Shown one piece after another: positions 62,401 through 64,000 of a stretch of 64,000 nt of DNA (the first letter of the stretch is position 1; every line of letters begins with the position of its first letter). The DNA is from JAFEDN01 sp963795715. GTDB taxonomy: Bacteria > Pseudomonadota > Gammaproteobacteria > Coxiellales > Coxiellaceae. Made by a program: the position numbers and the translations under genes. A model generated the notes under the pieces. That model had not been told where the DNA came from. It was given only the letters and a program-made list of their open reading frames with translations, and did no database searches. The DNA is taken from assembly GCA_963795715.1 (NCBI GenBank), contig CAWCIY010000004.1, forward strand, positions 310,001-374,000. Reading direction: 5' to 3'.

Positions 62401-64000
62401 TATAATAATAACAGGCACATCATAACAGCTATAGGGACGATCGCTTCTTCTCAACCGCATCTTGCTGATAACGCGCTTAGCATTCTGAGCAGTTTACAAG
62501 ATAGTTTTAATAAAGAATCCGCTTTGATTGATATCTATAATGTTGCTGGAGCCATTATAAAAATTGATTCCACTCCTCTATGCCTTGCTGAGAAATCCTT
62601 CAATATCTTAGCCTCTGCTTTAAAAAAAGAATCTTATGGGGGAGATCCATATCTAGATTTCGTTACTGAAGCAATAGGAACTATCTCCCCTGCTTTCCCT
62701 ACTCTTATGAAACAAGCTTTTAATCTTCTAAATTCCGCTTTAAAAGATTCTAATAAGAAAATTCGCTTCATGGCTCCTTTTGCTATTAATAAATTTGTTT
62801 CCGCTCGACCACAATTTGTCGAAAAAGCACTTAATGCACTTAAATCTACTTTAAAGGATTCAGATCGTTATATTCGCCGTAACACTGCCTACGCCATTGG
62901 ACAGATCGCCTTCGCTCAACCACAATTTGCTGAAAAAGCTTTAAACAATCTAAGCCTCTCATTAAAGGATTCCGATTCAGACGTTCGCTGCTCTTCTTCT
63001 GATGCCATCGGAAAGATCACTTCTATCCAACCACAATTTGCCGAAAAAGCGCTCAAAATCCTAATCCCCGTTTTAAAAGATCCTGAATGGCAAGTTCGCC
63101 ACAACGTTGTTTGTGCCATAGAAAAAATATCCCGCTCTCAGCGTACTGTCATTTATTTTTTACTTGATCAATTACTGCCTTTAGTAGAAAAGCGCGAAGC
63201 CGAGTGGTTTTTTGAGTTTGAAATGATTTTTGTTACAAATTGGAATAGTTTAAATGATTACATTCAGAATTTTCTCGATAAATATGCCAGCAAAATTTCT
63301 TTCGATGAGAAATCTCTGCCTCCACCTCCAAAACCAATTTCTTCACCGCAGCCTCCACAAAAATCTCAATCTTTACCAGTAACAGCGTTAACCACACTCG
63401 GTGATGACCGCAATCTAGCTCAGCACGGTCAACCACGCCATTACTGGTACAGCATCAGGGATCTGTATCTGCTAACCACCAAAGTTCGGGAAGATCATCT
63501 CGTTTATTTTTTGTCGAATGACAGCAAGCAAGAATATAAATCACCCGGAGGAGAACACTATTGCGCTTATCGGCAAAATCAACACGGGATCTTTATCGCC
63601 GATCCTTATGTGCAGATCAGCCAATGTCACATCACTCAATTTTTAGCAGAAGATATCGCTATTATTACCGGGACGCATGAAACTCCCAGTCGCTGTCATC
63701 GCTGGACAGCTATGCCCAGGCGATTATTTTTCACCTTCTGGTCTCATGCTCACTGGCAGTTGATCGGCGTTGAGATCAATTATCAACAAACCTCCTATAC
63801 GCTCCATTTAAATAATCCTTTTGGATCCCTTTCCGGTCAAGATAAAAATCTCTTTTCTGAACCTTTTTATGCGGAATTAGCGCTCGGTATCGACACGGCT
63901 GTACAAGCCTTGTTGAAAGCCCATCGATCAACATCCACTTCCACATCCGACAGCAAAATGGAATTAAAATCCACACGACACGTAAAGACGCTGGATCAAC
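56419..64000 (+). CDS. Giant multidomain protein (over 2527 residues, 3' end beyond window) with LRR, HEAT and possible kinase-like and C48-like parts
   Basis: One frame without a stop from ATG 56419 (GGAAAGGAA before it) to the window end. Residues 1-1000: no recognised domain. About 1055-1130: LLVHEDDQLRNLGF (Asp1059-x4-Asn1064) then GEGAFRIILFDTDTALE (Asp1085) and LKSLVFCLDDMQRP, an arrangement like the catalytic loop and metal-binding Asp of kinase-like folds (inference). About 1420-1470: Gln/Lys coiled coil. About 1520-1690: leucine-rich repeats (LTELNLQDCGAVTDAHLITI, LTAINLSGCQQVTAKG, LKTLDLSGCTHL). About 1810-2250: some eleven HEAT repeats of about 37 residues (FAEKALxxLxxxLKDSDxxVRxxxxxAIGxI). 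From about 2290 a Pro-rich linker, then FFTFWSHAHWQLIGVEINY ... LHLNNPFGS, which resembles the His and acid (here Asn) part of a C48-type protease; the Cys part would lie past the edge. A likely host-directed effector. Confidence 0.85.
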   Translation, partial: MSKESKYDSKLIPFVSPAIPDLIKQIGVLTQQVIDSYQDPTQTSELGSRLSQLHDILVLGLLEDSEELTDAYLTCAVRLLTRVLRDNLSTQQFLQEIFGSQRHQQTLFLQTLYWALLRPWLRPASSGALLSFRHLEYYLEDLRQRAARPEDSTWMDDLNTRIDSNTALQYAWESCLQALQLLPRLKGWKGGVQIFQKLIRPSIQLPPLSDSLPSEAKIAWGVLEKSASFGLNIYDYVTGHPNTDWHAPIIDIQLTIHRALRNRSPLPPLQLVLAYADRWQVFWAVATANETVLCSPDSTYEQCWQAMGDPFNIESAQQAGLFALIHYWLVQPAYSKSDCQAHCQSALVQTLRRLLDPRTNLSPWIRHHAYHGWKTLKPRLTGEYALQIKNEIEKILADQDRAWMELQTRAHLRQAPFLDDRGPRRPSLVGRVHEQIAELHDPANGLNAISARRQLYQRVHSIVDTWTDEKKQIEFYEAAAQAHQTKMPDSDPYSWRIDAYAYQLNADHLAENKGVQPKLTRRLLTDLSDTGAQLLGAQLLAHPIFSPMLPQLEKNLLWAEEVHRALLQYFDLVNSLYLLTHELCQWQLPIAVNHLWQPLAKTHRRYLEIRTEWVTWVEGLEIKPPDQEVWKSRHAARRDDYRTLEKYCTAFGLAAFFYQVEMEEKLESLPLPDHVPWQPLNRQFKERSGTEIKERKSETKQSPTPPWLTQVADWLNQRLPSPPCPFKPFILLKTEGHFLLGLELTNSLYRHHPFFSHWAEWFKICVGLFSDFACTINVSAASHFGRERPGAILIDGVGTHRELMRISGFESDHWRYLTAPMIYLTAAPQRPLDLHGHLTPEDKTGRRPHAVALHQQWQHHLQALTTPHPDEKAPVVQLQWPEAKEPRYLSAKVAHRLFHTEDQQVGQLKSGGDASTSVQRPVWRLTAADACQFLPEYTNETILAYLKVDPHHLWRQWQHFSLMQRLVDYGHTGTMASLRYGRMEQGEFQPQGEPIPLWLSSPAGIIFCTSQEYKDRPTSSDIQILDDTGKQRLAQCTAQLDPRYFTQAVLLTWLLVHEDDQLRNLGFQPLINAQGEGAFRIILFDTDTALEAPWVRMSNGGVQIKLKSLVFCLDDMQRPPDQSAIDNFLALKPETVLESWLTSLAEADHPGNRLPPDAIDALYERWRRLRQVLQLPLTSSDPMAPLLPRSHLELITQLDPVLGQAYTQAFTTHTDPLQRFQKVSQDYVYLSGVNISVSSGLLRGESVTQARSVISPTRTGITPRQGLECYAHYRQENQHIDRLRKYLIEQTETTDSKANVRFEIQMNAVVGGIQALNQETQKQLEQRLQQKSVMARATTYLAQWEPIIASHLKIIVILPDTKAQLPTTEWQVNCVRNATPSLRAIKDTTGNWQVEIHNGHHLIANGKEDCSWDLKPLYKALKTKPEPTAIRLAVQEIYRDQLQALKKIDQELRGSEAALKKLAQQRQEQLLRQSKEIKAWHELPEDHPHWLTGLLETPLRRTLISQLPWGSLPTGEGLQQLLRLLELGGLTELNLQDCGAVTDAHLITIAQNSPELTAINLSGCQQVTAKGILRLAESALYLTHLSARSLPKLTDLWRGVLWTNHNPIVFPQLTHADFSGCSYLRRIDIQAPKLRYLSFGNCSAPLNNLLDNKPDWAVTAPVLKTLDLSGCTHLLQVKIQSEALENLNLNGIDTLTPAQLQNPLTPKQWVSVGTLQISEGALSKDWAWLQRYPWLIPVAGNRMNSEQSLELQKIFSEHNITASIARLSLQERLELQISLAFFCWGQRQNLISYSENVLNNLCSSIKDPISNISRSAEAIIKIVSNQPLLADKALHILNPTLKDSRKHARYSTVHVISSIVFDSPVFAEKAINTLIPILKDSDEFVRADIVRAIGNIVFAFFTLADHALHTLNHVLKDSSSYVRRTTVEVIGKIALNQPPLADKVFHILSSTLKDSDTDVRLSIYDTIGKIGSFYLEYAKKAFDIFDSVLARYSKYNNNRHIITAIGTIASSQPHLADNALSILSSLQDSFNKESALIDIYNVAGAIIKIDSTPLCLAEKSFNILASALKKESYGGDPYLDFVTEAIGTISPAFPTLMKQAFNLLNSALKDSNKKIRFMAPFAINKFVSARPQFVEKALNALKSTLKDSDRYIRRNTAYAIGQIAFAQPQFAEKALNNLSLSLKDSDSDVRCSSSDAIGKITSIQPQFAEKALKILIPVLKDPEWQVRHNVVCAIEKISRSQRTVIYFLLDQLLPLVEKREAEWFFEFEMIFVTNWNSLNDYIQNFLDKYASKISFDEKSLPPPPKPISSPQPPQKSQSLPVTALTTLGDDRNLAQHGQPRHYWYSIRDLYLLTTKVREDHLVYFLSNDSKQEYKSPGGEHYCAYRQNQHGIFIADPYVQISQCHITQFLAEDIAIITGTHETPSRCHRWTAMPRRLFFTFWSHAHWQLIGVEINYQQTSYTLHLNNPFGSLSGQDKNLFSEPFYAELALGIDTAVQALLKAHRSTSTSTSDSKMELKSTRHVKTLDQ

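Overview
The window looks like a stretch of a host-associated gammaproteobacterium, most plausibly in the Legionellales (Legionella/Coxiella relatives). The evidence is the low GC of most genes, a protein resembling the phosphodiesterase domain of the Legionella SidE family, a C48 (ULP1-like) protease, a lipase with a C-terminal membrane segment, and very large proteins built from eukaryotic-type repeats (integrin-type FG-GAP, Sel1, ankyrin, HEAT, leucine-rich). This placement is inference; no rRNA or intact housekeeping gene is present to confirm it. The only housekeeping sequences are broken pieces (mnmG, a tRNA-Lys half).

Layout. 1-7.1 kb: a two-module nonribosomal peptide synthetase (NRPS, minus strand, running off the left edge) with a divergent type II thioesterase; the residues lining its two adenylation pockets read as glycine and threonine. 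7.2-16.4 kb: a scrap yard of IS66 copies, a MITE-like palindrome that cut a yoeB toxin gene, and fragments of dinD, mnmG, a cystathionine lyase/synthase-type gene and a Schlafen/AlbA-type gene. Two intact candidate effectors lie among them (8913-11237 and 14312-15412). 16.4-20.3 kb: a group II intron whose reverse transcriptase gene is split by a second group II intron (a twintron). 20.4-23.5 kb: two unknown proteins and two copies of a 195-198 bp repeat, one fused to an ISL3 transposase. 23.7-28 kb: a defence-type island (3' half of a tRNA-Lys as att-like scar, AbiEi/AbiEii, XRE regulator plus ImmA-type peptidase, a broken membrane protein). 28-30.4 kb: an IS91-type element with its own integrase. 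30.6-37.3 kb: two recombinase-in-trio (RIT) elements, one inserted inside the ritB gene of the other.

37.7-64 kb: a 1203-residue FG-GAP/Sel1/ankyrin protein, then higher-GC backbone genes of an integrative element or plasmid (41.9-43.6 kb and 53.1-56.3 kb). The backbone is interrupted by an AT-rich effector block (43.7-52.8 kb): a C48 protease joined, across a single-base frameshift, to a 1050-residue protein with a deaminase-type HxE...CxxC signature, then a cysteine-peptidase-like membrane protein and a lipase. An ISKra4 element and a lone ISKra4 end bracket the last two genes. The window closes inside a giant open frame (over 2527 residues) with a possible kinase-like core, leucine-rich and HEAT repeats, and a possible C48-like C-terminus.

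Two themes stand out: mobile elements nested inside their own kind (intron in intron, RIT in RIT), and large multidomain proteins that look made for a eukaryotic host cell. Many genes carry single-base frameshifts, consistent with ongoing gene decay, though sequencing error cannot be excluded from one sequence.
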